21,274 nt of DNA from an uncultured Clostridia bacterium (lineage in GTDB: Bacteria > Bacillota_A > Clostridia > TANB77 > CAG-508). The stretch lies in assembly GCA_944390995.1 (NCBI GenBank), contig CALXSA010000021.1:1-21274 (forward strand). Reading direction: 5' to 3'. The notes under the pieces are model-generated. The model was given only the letters and a program-made list of their open reading frames with translations. It had not been told where the DNA came from and did no database searches. This document shows positions 8,553-15,905 of the stretch, piece by piece (positions within the stretch are counted from its first letter, which is position 1; each line of letters begins with the position of its first letter). The position numbers and the translations under genes were made by a program.

Positions 8553-8918
8553 CTATTGTTCTCCGGGTAGGAAGTAATCAACAACACCGTAAACTAATGC
8601 GCCTACTATGGCTGCAATCCATGAAATTGTGTATCCTGCAACAAAGTATTGAGTAACATATAGTACTACTGTGGCTAAAACAAAACCTACAAAACCTTTA
8701 CCAAAACTACTTGCATGTAAACCTGTAAATTTTGTTATTAAATAATCTATAACTGTAAGAACTATTGCAGCAGCAGCTAGAGCCCAAAAACTATTTATGC
8801 TAAAACCTGGAGTGAAAAATGCAGTAATTCCAAGAACTATTGCAGCTGTAATTAATCTTCCTACAACCTGCCATACTGTAGAAGTGTTGTTTTTTGATTG
8901 TACCTGATTATTTTCCAT
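8553..8918 (-). CDS. Small four-helix membrane protein, holin-4/DUF2512-like
   Basis: The protein has 121 aa, a short polar Asn/Gln-rich N-terminus and four hydrophobic segments (about residues 16-35, 43-62, 72-93, 98-116 from this start). It ends with VVDYFLPGEQ; an internal VIDYL motif echoes this, suggesting two similar halves. This resembles the phage-holin-like 4-TM family (YvlD type) or DUF2512; the two are hard to separate by eye. Function is unknown and there are no other phage genes. The start is the second ATG: GGAGG lies 5 nt before it and would be inside the coding region if the ATG at 8930 were used. Confidence 0.75.
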   Translation of the reverse strand: MENNQVQSKNNTSTVWQVVGRLITAAIVLGITAFFTPGFSINSFWALAAAAIVLTVIDYLITKFTGLHASSFGKGFVGFVLATVVLYVTQYFVAGYTISWIAAIVGALVYGVVDYFLPGEQ

Positions 8919-9325
8919 AATAACCTCCATTCGAGCTAATTAATTGCTAAGTTCTAAGCAATTTTGCCCCAATAAAATTTTTACTAAAAATTTTATTAAA
9001 CAGATTATAAAGTAAATATTTTAATTAATAGTAATATCAAAGATTATTTCTAGGAGAAAAGAGATAAGAAAATTTCTTATATATATTTATTTAAAAACAC
9101 AAAGCAAAAACGCAAAAACAAAAACAAAATTTATAAAAAAGTGAAAAAACAAAAAGCTAAAAATAATCTTTGATATTACTAATAGTATTCACAAAAAAAA
9201 TTATTTTATACAAAAAATTTTGAATAATTTAATTTATTTTGCGAAAAATATTATTAGATAAAATTAGGCAGGTTTATAGATAGAACCTAAAAAATCTAAA
9301 TAAATTAGGTAAGGAAGAAAATTTA
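8919..9325. other. 407-nt AT-rich intergenic region with several inverted repeats
   Basis: No ORF is supported here. On the minus strand the leader of the holin-like gene contains a palindrome (8971-8983 pairing with 8985-8997, 13 bp, one central base) and a 7-bp hairpin AATTGCT/AGCAATT (8942-8963) before the GGAGG. A TATAAT-like -10 (minus, 9009-9004) is possible but its -35 is poor. Then comes the long inverted repeat 9029-9181. The remaining 9182-9325 is A/T-rich, and I see no convincing promoter for the DUF421 gene, although one must lie here. Confidence 0.6.
9029..9181. repeat. Perfect 21-bp inverted repeat around an A-rich loop
   Basis: Bases 9029-9049 (core ATATCAAAGATTATTT) are the exact reverse complement of 9161-9181. 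The 111 nt between them is unusual: a small palindrome ATAAGAAA/TTTCTTAT (9064-9080), then a stretch of A, C and a few G with no T (about 9094-9129). It looks like a small palindromic insertion or a structured leader. It shares no sequence with elements A or B. Confidence 0.65.
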
Positions 9326-10003
9326 ATGTTAGTAATTTTTCTTAGGTCAATAGTGTTATACATAATTGTATTGATAGTAATGAGATTAATGGGTAAAAGA
9401 GAAATAGGACAATTGCAGCCGTTTGAGCTTGCAATATCTATTATGATTGCAGATTTGGCGTCAACACCTATGGCAGATGCTGGAATTCCAATATCAAATG
9501 GAATAATTCCGATTCTAGCTCTACTTGTAATGCACTTAATTATTTCGATGTTTAATATGAAAAGCATTAGAGCAAGAGAAATTTTGTGTGGCAAGCCATC
9601 AATCTTAATATATAGAGGTAGAATTGACGAAAAAATGCTAAGAAAGGAACGATTTACTATAAACGAGCTTGAGGAAAGGCTTAGAGGAAGCAATGTGGTA
9701 AATATTGGAGATGTGGAATATGCAATTTTGGAGACAAGTGGACAGATAACTGTAATACAAAAGCCAGAAAAGAAAACGCCTACAGTAGGAGATTTGAGTT
9801 TACAGACAGAATATGAAGGTTTAGCCTACGACCTAGTGATAGATGGCAAAGTAATGCATGAAAATTTAAAGATTCTGAAAAAAGATTATGACTGGTTAAA
9901 GAAACAAGTAGAAAAATTTGGAATAAAACCAGAAGAAGCATTGCTGGTAACAATTGATGGAAAAGGCAATTTCTTCTGTCAGGAGAAGATGAAGAAGAAG
10001 TAG
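9326..10003 (+). CDS. DUF421 (YetF-like) membrane protein
   Basis: The 225-aa protein has three hydrophobic segments (about residues 3-22, 32-48 and 58-76) and the characteristic RLMGKREIGQLQPFELAISIMIADLAS segment between and within the first two. A cytoplasmic domain follows, with the DUF421 motif CGKPSILIYRGRIDE and then LEERLRGSNVVNIGDVEYAILETSGQ. These are diagnostic for the DUF421/YetF family common in spore-formers, whose biochemical role is not firmly known. ATG preceded by AAGGAAG. The DUF4363 gene follows 83 nt downstream, a frequent pairing in Clostridia, so they are probably one operon. Confidence 0.92.
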   Translation: MLVIFLRSIVLYIIVLIVMRLMGKREIGQLQPFELAISIMIADLASTPMADAGIPISNGIIPILALLVMHLIISMFNMKSIRAREILCGKPSILIYRGRIDEKMLRKERFTINELEERLRGSNVVNIGDVEYAILETSGQITVIQKPEKKTPTVGDLSLQTEYEGLAYDLVIDGKVMHENLKILKKDYDWLKKQVEKFGIKPEEALLVTIDGKGNFFCQEKMKKK

Positions 10004-10086
10004 GAAAAGGGTTCGTGATATATTTCGCAAACATTTGAATAAATGCGTATGGTTTTGGTTAAGGCCAGAAAGGAAAGAATAATTTT

Positions 10087-10488
10087 ATGAAAAAGGAAAT
10101 GGTCGTTTGTATACTAATTATAATTTTAATAGTAGTTACCAATATTGTAACTCAAAAGTACACAAAAGAGTGCACGGCAGGAATTAGTGAGAGGCTCGAT
10201 GTCTTAAAAGAAAAAGTACTAGCAGAAAAAGACAATCAGGAAATTGATGGAGAAGTTATATTGGGGGAAATAATAAATATAGAAAATAAGTGGAATGAGT
10301 ATCAAGAAAAACTTGCGTATTATATTGAGCATGACGAGCTAGAAAAAGTCGAGACACAAATATGGGCTATGAAGGGCTTTAGTGAGATTGGAAAGTATGA
10401 CGAGGTTGTGCCAGAATTGGACAAGTGTGTGTTTATACTGGAGCACATACAGGACAAAACAAAGCTTAATGTGAAAAATATTTTTTAA
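10087..10488 (+). CDS. DUF4363 family protein
   Basis: The 133-aa protein has one N-terminal signal-anchor helix (about residues 4-22). An all-helical, charged domain follows that would lie outside the membrane, including ENKWNEYQEKLAYYIEHDELEKVETQIWAMK. The size, single anchor and position directly after a DUF421 gene fit DUF4363. Function is unknown; a partner or regulator of the DUF421 protein is an inference from the conserved neighbourhood. A GGAAAG sequence lies 8 nt before the ATG. Confidence 0.82.
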   Translation: MKKEMVVCILIIILIVVTNIVTQKYTKECTAGISERLDVLKEKVLAEKDNQEIDGEVILGEIINIENKWNEYQEKLAYYIEHDELEKVETQIWAMKGFSEIGKYDEVVPELDKCVFILEHIQDKTKLNVKNIF

Positions 10489-10562
10489 AGTGTCAAGGAA
10501 ATTTTACGAATTTGTCAAAAATATTTTATAAAAAAAGTTGTGAAAAAACTTAGTAAAAAGAC

Positions 10563-10591
10563 TTGAAATGAGCAAGTAGATGTGGTACAAT
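10563..10591 (+). promoter_or_regulatory. SigmaA-type promoter of secG
   Basis: TTGAAA (10563-10568), a 17-nt spacer and TACAAT (10586-10591), about 50 nt upstream of the secG ATG. Confidence 0.8.
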
Positions 10592-10643
10592 AATAAATGT
10601 TACGAAATGAGAAAACTAATAAATAGGAAGGAATTGAGTTAGA

Positions 10644-10895
10644 ATGATAGAAATAATAAGGAACATAGTTTTAGTTATATATGTTTTGGACTGTATCGCA
10701 TTAATAGTACTTGCAACAATACAAGCAAGAGATACAAACGGAGCATCACAAACAATTACAGGAGCGGCAGCTAACAATTTCTATGAGAGCAATAAGGGTA
10801 GAACGAGAGAAGGAAAATTAAAAAGATATACTATAGCAACTGGCGTAATATTTGGTGTTCTTGCAATAGCGCTATCAATATTGTTTGTAATGTAA
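10644..10895 (+). CDS. secG: Preprotein translocase subunit SecG
   Basis: Small membrane subunit of the SecYEG channel, which helps SecA-driven protein translocation. At 83 aa it has the usual size, with two transmembrane helices (about residues 6-26 and 62-82). The cytoplasmic loop contains the typical NNFYESNKGRTREGKLKR stretch. RBS AGGAAGGA sits before the ATG. It has its own promoter upstream and a terminator downstream, then rnr, an arrangement very common in Firmicutes (secG-rnr-smpB). No smpB follows rnr in this window. Confidence 0.93.
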   Translation: MIEIIRNIVLVIYVLDCIALIVLATIQARDTNGASQTITGAAANNFYESNKGRTREGKLKRYTIATGVIFGVLAIALSILFVM

Positions 10896-10916
10896 ATTAT
10901 TAGATAATATAAAAAG

Positions 10917-10954
10917 AAAAACATATATAGCAATTAAGTTATATATGTTTTTTT
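10917..10954 (+). terminator. Intrinsic terminator after secG
   Basis: ACATATATA (10921-10929) pairs with TATATATGT (10940-10948), extended by A-run/T-run pairing and followed by T residues to 10954. The all-A/T stem may allow read-through into rnr, which starts 54 nt later; a TACAAT (10969-10974) could also be an rnr -10, but its -35 is weak. Confidence 0.72.
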
Positions 10955-11007
10955 CGTGATATTAAAAATACAATATAACTCAATTAGAACGGAAAGGAAG
11001 GTTTATT

Positions 11008-12906
11008 TTGAACAGAAAATTAGGCAAAAAAGAGATGAGAAAGATTAGTAAAGCTATGCAGAGCAATAAAAGCAAAACAAAAGTAAAAGAAGATAGCAAA
11101 ATTTTTGAATTAGAGAAAAATACTGTAGTTGGAACTTATAAAAAAAGCAGGAATTTTGGCTTTGTTGTGCCTGACGACAAAAAGCTTGGCACAGATATAT
11201 TTATTTCGAAAAAAGATAGTATGAAGGCAAAGAATGAGCAAAAAGTTGTAGTGGAAATTACTAAATTACCTAAGGCTGATAAAAGTGCAGAAGGCAAGAT
11301 TGTTGAAATTATTGGACATATTGACCAAGCCGGAGTGGACATGCTTAGCTTAATTAAGGAATATGATTTGCCATATGAGTTTCCGGAAGCGGCTATTAAA
11401 GAGGCGAAAAAGGTTAGCAGGAGCTTGAAACCGAAAAACAACGAAAACACACAATTTGCAGATGATGCTTCGAAAATAGCTAGTGACAGCTATCCGGGAA
11501 GTGACTTAACAAGGAGAGACTTACGCAGCGAAGAAATTTTCACAATTGATGGTGAGGATGCGAAAGACTTGGACGATGCTGTTAATGTGAAGAAATTAGA
11601 AAGTGGAAACTATGTATTAGGAGTGCATATAGCAGATGTTAGCAATTATGTGAAAGAGGGGTCTTTCCTTGATAAGGAGGCAATTTTAAGAGGTACTAGT
11701 GTCTATATGCTAGATAGGGTAATTCCAATGCTTCCAGTAGAGCTTTCAAATGGAATTTGTAGTTTGAACGCTGGAGAGGATAGATTTGCAATTTCATGTG
11801 TTATGGAGATTAACCGCGACGGAAAAGTGGTTTCTGCCGACATTTTTAAAAGCATTATAAATGTAACAGAGAGAATGTCATATACAGATGTGCAGAAGAT
11901 ACTAGATGGCTCTGATAAAAATGTTTTGAAAAGATATGAAAAATATGTAGGGCATTTTAAATTGATGGAAGAATTGGCGAAAATTCTAAAAGACAGAAGG
12001 GCAAAGGATGGAAGCTTGAATTTGGATATTCCAGAGACTAAAGTGGTGCTAGACAAGAATGGATATGCAGTGGATATAAAAAAATATGAGCTATACTTTG
12101 CAAATGAAATAATAGAGCAATTTATGCTAACTGCAAATGAAACAGTTGCAGAAAAATTTTTCTGGCTTGATGCTCCATTTATTTATAGGGTCCACGAAGC
12201 ACCAGACATGGAAAAGGTTACAGAACTTAACAAATTCTTGTTTAATCTCGGATATAGAGTAAAATGCACAAAAGAGGAAGTACATCCTACAGCATTTGCA
12301 AAAGTTTTGGAAGAAGTAAAAGGAAAGCCTGAAGAAAGAGTTGTTTCAAACCTTGTTTTAAGAACTTTAAAAGTTGCTAGATACGAGAGCGAAAACAAAG
12401 GGCATTTTGGAATAGCAAGTAAGTACTACTGCCATTTCACCTCACCAATTAGGCGTTATCCAGATTTGTTTATACACAGGATAATAACGAAGTATATTGA
12501 AAATGGCTATAATCTATCAGAAAAACAGATTGAAAAATATAGTGCTCAGGCAACAAGATATGCTGAAACTTCTTCAGAAAGAGAAAAAATAGCGCAAAAA
12601 GTAGAAAGAGAAAGTGTAGACATAAAAATGGCGGAATACATGGAAAACCACATAGGAGAAGAATACGACGGCATTATTTCAAGCATTACTTCTTTTGGCG
12701 TTTTCGTAGAATTAGAAAACACTGTAGAAGGAATGATTAGGTTTGACAAGCTTGGCGACGAGTATTTCGTATATGATGAAGACAGAAAAACATTGCTTGG
12801 CGAAAAAACCAAAACAATGTATCATATTGGCGACAAGATTAGAATTAGAGTTATTAGGGCAGACAAGGCAACAAGACAGATTGACTTCGAAAAAATTTCG
12901 TTTTAG
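11008..12906 (+). CDS. rnr: Ribonuclease R
   Basis: Processive 3'-5' exoribonuclease of the RNB family that degrades structured RNA. It has 632 aa from a TTG start with AAGGAAGG at good spacing. The order is a basic N-terminal tail, a cold-shock/OB region containing the segment NFGFVVPDDKKLGTDIFI (about 49-66), and the RNB domain with IDGEDAKDLDDAV (180-192), including metal-binding Asp181, 187, 189 and 190. The HFTSPIRRYPD motif follows, and then a C-terminal S1 domain (about 550-632). It lacks the N-terminal winged-helix domain and the long basic C-terminal tail of many RNase R proteins, hence the short length. Its last codons are encoded within a dispersed repeat (see 12888-12991). Confidence 0.94.
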   Translation: MNRKLGKKEMRKISKAMQSNKSKTKVKEDSKIFELEKNTVVGTYKKSRNFGFVVPDDKKLGTDIFISKKDSMKAKNEQKVVVEITKLPKADKSAEGKIVEIIGHIDQAGVDMLSLIKEYDLPYEFPEAAIKEAKKVSRSLKPKNNENTQFADDASKIASDSYPGSDLTRRDLRSEEIFTIDGEDAKDLDDAVNVKKLESGNYVLGVHIADVSNYVKEGSFLDKEAILRGTSVYMLDRVIPMLPVELSNGICSLNAGEDRFAISCVMEINRDGKVVSADIFKSIINVTERMSYTDVQKILDGSDKNVLKRYEKYVGHFKLMEELAKILKDRRAKDGSLNLDIPETKVVLDKNGYAVDIKKYELYFANEIIEQFMLTANETVAEKFFWLDAPFIYRVHEAPDMEKVTELNKFLFNLGYRVKCTKEEVHPTAFAKVLEEVKGKPEERVVSNLVLRTLKVARYESENKGHFGIASKYYCHFTSPIRRYPDLFIHRIITKYIENGYNLSEKQIEKYSAQATRYAETSSEREKIAQKVERESVDIKMAEYMENHIGEEYDGIISSITSFGVFVELENTVEGMIRFDKLGDEYFVYDEDRKTLLGEKTKTMYHIGDKIRIRVIRADKATRQIDFEKISF

Positions 12907-12991
12907 GGACAGGTCTCACAACGAAAAAAATTTCGTTTTGGGGACAGGTCTCATGACGAAAAAAATTTCGTTTTGGGGACAGGTCTCATGG
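12888..12991. repeat. Three tandem ~35-nt GGGGACAGGTCTCA repeats at the 3' end of rnr
   Basis: The units are 12888-12921, 12922-12956 and 12957-12991. Each begins with a palindrome CGAAA(A)nTTTCG, followed by TTTT(A/G)GGGACAGGTCTCA. Units abut without spacers. Unit 1 overlaps the end of rnr, including its TAG stop at 12904-12906. Two further units lie at 18713-18776. Sequences of the GGGACAGGTCTCA type often accompany IS200-like REP-associated transposases in Firmicutes, so a REP-like origin is my inference; no transposase is present in the window. Confidence 0.82.
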
Positions 12992-13268
12992 TTGCAATTC
13001 ACAGCGAAAATGATTTTTACTTAGTCACAATGTATATTCTTCAAATATTTTTGTGACTTACCGTTCGAAACCATCTAAGCACGAATTTAATGAAAATATT
13101 TTGATTGAAGTGGCTAGCGCCACGTAGGAATATTTCCATTAAATTGTGCTAGGTTTCTCGAATTCGCACTCGCCATTTCATGGCACGTTTGGTCGCTGCG
13201 CGTCACTGCAAATATTTTCATAATATACATTGTGACTAAGCTGGAGCTAATTTCGCTGTGAATTGCAA
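12992..13268. repeat. Structured intergenic element A, copy 3
   Basis: It lies between convergent rnr and the small ger-operon gene. Outer arms 12992-13009 and 13251-13268 (18 nt) and inner arms 13020-13038 and 13222-13240 (19 nt) are both perfectly complementary and unrelated to the arms of copies 1 and 2. The core (about 13052-13205) matches copy 1 with only about half a dozen differences by eye: left box 13062-13082, central stem capped by GTGGC-TAGC-GCCAC, right box 13146-13162 and GCCAT-TTC-ATGGC hairpin (13172-13184). A GTGAC/GTCAC pair joins arm and core. The right arm ends 4 nt before the stop codon of the minus-strand gene. Confidence 0.85.
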
Positions 13269-13272
13269 TACT

Positions 13273-13470
13273 CTAACTTGCAATAATTGATGCTACTAGG
13301 CAAAACACAGCCAGAACATAAAGGAGAACACCAACAAATTTGTTATTGTCGGTATATTCAAAGTAACCTGCAATTGCTGTTTCTAAACAAGTATAAATCG
13401 AAGCAATAATAATTATAATTCCGCATAAAAACCTCCAGTCGAGCAATTTGAGCTCTAATTTTTTTGCCAA
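13273..13470 (-). CDS. Small two-helix membrane protein, last gene of the ger operon
   Basis: The 65-aa protein has a short basic N-terminus and two hydrophobic helices (about residues 14-34 and 45-64) separated by a polar EYTDNNK loop. It begins 33 nt after the gerC stop on the same strand. I do not recognise the family by sequence. By size, topology and position it resembles the small two-helix D subunits reported in some gerA-type operons, which tune germinant-receptor activity; this is inference. The start is uncertain: the TTG at 13468-13470 has no clear ribosome binding site, while a GGAGG lies inside the frame further on without an in-frame ATG. Confidence 0.6.
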   Translation of the reverse strand: MAKKLELKLLDWRFLCGIIIIIASIYTCLETAIAGYFEYTDNNKFVGVLLYVLAVFCLVASIIAS

Positions 13471-13503
13471 AATAAGAAAAACTAAATAGTTCTATTATTT
13501 TTG

Positions 13504-14721
13504 TTAAGTGCTCACTAAAAGATAGCTTGAGCGCAAATTGAAGTCCACATTTATCTCAAAAGATGCATCTTTGTAGCGGGCCGGCCAATTGTATTGTCCC
13601 CATTCAGATGTATTATAAAAATACTTTAAAGCGTACAAACCAAAATTATCTATATCAGCATGAAGTTCTTTAGATGTTTTGTATAAGTAATTATACATGT
13701 TTTGCTCTACATAACTTTTAGCATATTGTTCAATTTGAGCAATAACATTCTCATCATTTAATTCTATATTATCATTCATAGATTGCATTTTCCCGTTTAT
13801 ACATATGTTTGAAGTGATATATGGAGAACCATTCACCAAAAGAACTGAGTTTTTTGTATTTTTTTCAAGCTCTATATATAAATCAATATAGTCAAGTCCA
13901 TCAATAGGGCTAGGAATTCTAATTTGCGCATTTTTCAATTTATTTGAAATAATTAAATGGCAAATTGATTCCAAACCATTTAACTCACCAACTAATTTGT
14001 CACTATTAAACACAGCAAGTCCCATGGTTTCCACGCTTGGCTCGTCACCAGATATTGGAGTTTCTCCAGCAGCGTATGATGAGTTATTTGAAGGCTTTTG
14101 AGTAGTACTAATATTAATAGAACCGAGAATTGCAGATGGCTCAGAATATTTATCGTTAATTGCAGTAAGAAATTCATTGCAGGTTATACTTTCGGTGTAA
14201 CCTGTATACTCGCTTGAACTTGGAGCAATGTCATAATATCTTGCTGATATTTTGTCTAATAAAGGAGTAGAGTATTCCAAAAATGTTTTGGCATCACACT
14301 TACTTATGATAATGTTTGAATCTGTACGAAATTCAATATTATTAGATAATGTGTAGAGATATTCGCTAACACCTTTTTTTGCTAGTTCTTCCGAGATTAC
14401 TAGAACCTTACAATGTGAAAGTGTGACCTCTTTTCCAAGAAAACTGTTAAATAAAGAAATACCACTTGTTATTGAAGAACATTCTATTGAGTCTACAACA
14501 ACGGAACTGGACTGAGAGCTGCTCGAGCCTCCTTCAGAAATTGTTGGCATCGAAATCTGCAAACTCAAATTTAGAGCATCATTTTTACCAACGTCTAAGC
14601 CAATGGCTACAACATATGCCAAATTGTCGATGCCTTTTATCCCGTAGTAGTTTGCACTAGAAATAATAAGAAGGAGCACAATAAGAAGTATTGCAAAGAA
14701 TTTACGTGCTTTATTATTCAT
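13504..14721 (-). CDS. Ger(x)C family spore germination protein, no lipobox cysteine
   Basis: The C subunit of a GerA-type germinant receptor is normally a lipoprotein on the outer face of the inner spore membrane. It has 405 aa, a normal length. The N-terminal hydrophobic segment (about residues 7-21) is followed by the family-typical IDNLAYVVAIGLD and later LSHCKVLVISEELAKKG and EFRTDSNIIIS. The lipid-modified Cys normally found before the xxxIxDLA motif is absent: the segment reads SSANYYGIKGIDNLA, with Tyr about where Cys is expected. The protein may be an uncleaved, membrane-anchored form. It lies 59 nt downstream of gerB. Confidence 0.88.
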   Translation of the reverse strand: MNNKARKFFAILLIVLLLIISSANYYGIKGIDNLAYVVAIGLDVGKNDALNLSLQISMPTISEGGSSSSQSSSVVVDSIECSSITSGISLFNSFLGKEVTLSHCKVLVISEELAKKGVSEYLYTLSNNIEFRTDSNIIISKCDAKTFLEYSTPLLDKISARYYDIAPSSSEYTGYTESITCNEFLTAINDKYSEPSAILGSINISTTQKPSNNSSYAAGETPISGDEPSVETMGLAVFNSDKLVGELNGLESICHLIISNKLKNAQIRIPSPIDGLDYIDLYIELEKNTKNSVLLVNGSPYITSNICINGKMQSMNDNIELNDENVIAQIEQYAKSYVEQNMYNYLYKTSKELHADIDNFGLYALKYFYNTSEWGQYNWPARYKDASFEINVDFNLRSSYLLVST

Positions 14722-14780
14722 ACGACCATTCCTTATATTGTATATTTAGGTTTTTAAGAATAAGGATACCTATAAACCTT

Positions 14781-15872
14781 TTAATCACCTTTTTTTAGTT
14801 TCTTTTTTATATTTGCGCCAATCAATATAACAGTAAATACTCCGAAAATCAGCACCAGAGCGCCATATTTGTAAAATGCATTTGCTATTTTTTCTAGTGT
14901 GAATACGTCATTTATCCATATTGCAACAATAAATATAATTGCGCACGCACAAGCAGCTAGTCCTCTATGCTCTTTAGAGTTAGTTATTTTTCTGAATATA
15001 TCAAGAATGTACATAACTGCAATGCTTAGAAAAGACATAAGTGCTAGAATCCATGTGAAAATGAATATTATTTCTGGCCTTTCCAGAAAAGCGCCGAGCC
15101 TACTATTTACAATAATATAATAGATAGGCGAAATTCTTATTGTTGTATAAATATCTGAAAACGCAAAAACTAGAGTTATGATAGATAGAAGAAGCAATAT
15201 CCCAGATATTATAATTGAAGAAAAAGCAACCTTGCCGATGTTTTCTTTCTTTTCAAGCATTGGAGAAATGAAAAACAAGAAAAACAAACCATTGAAGGCA
15301 AATAAATTGCTAGCTCCAGATAGAAAAATTTGACTTGCTCCATTTCCAAATATAGGTAGTGAACGTTCAAATTTCAGTAAATCTATTACAAATATTGAGG
15401 TTATGAAAATACTTAATAAAGCAATAGGCACAATTATTGTATTAGACTTTATAATTGACTTTCTTCCAAAAATGTTTGCAACCACTGCGACAAATAGGAA
15501 AAGAAAGATAATAAATGTAACTGGGTAATTCTGAAAATATACCAGCAATAGGTTTTTTGAGAACATCCTAGTCAAGAATGCAGCCTCCATAATCAAATAT
15601 ATTATGCATAATATGCCTACAGCAACTTTGAGAAATTTACCGCCCAGATATTCCGAAATATCTATAATGTCCAAACCAAGGAAATTTTTAAGCAATTTTA
15701 AAATTATTACTACGAAAATTAGTGCAAGAGCTATAATATATACAACATTTAAAACAGAAGCTGTGCCAGAATTGTCTAAAATCATTTGGGGCAAATTTAG
15801 CACAATATGATTTATGAAAAGAACTGTAAGTAAGCAAACTGCTTCAAAGTTACCAAGTTTTGTGTAGTTCAT
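14781..15872 (-). CDS. GerB-type spore germination transporter-like protein
   Basis: Integral membrane B subunit of the germinant receptor, of the GerAB family in the APC superfamily, implicated in germinant sensing. The protein has 363 aa with about ten hydrophobic segments and a basic C-terminal tail (KKKLKKGD). Family-like features include FEAVCLLTVLFINHIVLNLP in TM1 and SEYLGGKFLK. The start is the ATG at 15872: GGAGG lies 5 nt upstream and would be inside the coding region if the upstream TTG at 15884 were used. It begins 33 nt after the gerA stop. Confidence 0.88.
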   Translation of the reverse strand: MNYTKLGNFEAVCLLTVLFINHIVLNLPQMILDNSGTASVLNVVYIIALALIFVVIILKLLKNFLGLDIIDISEYLGGKFLKVAVGILCIIYLIMEAAFLTRMFSKNLLLVYFQNYPVTFIIFLFLFVAVVANIFGRKSIIKSNTIIVPIALLSIFITSIFVIDLLKFERSLPIFGNGASQIFLSGASNLFAFNGLFFLFFISPMLEKKENIGKVAFSSIIISGILLLLSIITLVFAFSDIYTTIRISPIYYIIVNSRLGAFLERPEIIFIFTWILALMSFLSIAVMYILDIFRKITNSKEHRGLAACACAIIFIVAIWINDVFTLEKIANAFYKYGALVLIFGVFTVILIGANIKKKLKKGD

Positions 15873-15905
15873 AATAACCTCCAATCATTTAAAAATTGTA
15901 ATAAT

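Noticed and set aside
8553..8918. Prophage remnant, because of the holin-like protein
   Set aside because: No endolysin, tail, integrase or other phage gene is adjacent; holin-like 4-TM proteins of this type are common chromosomal genes.
12888..12991. CRISPR array
   Set aside because: Units abut with no unique spacers and there are no cas genes nearby.
12743..13024. 93-codon frame through the end of rnr and the tandem repeats
   Set aside because: Its second half is just repeat DNA translated repeatedly (KKISFWGQ-like); no family resemblance and it overlaps rnr.
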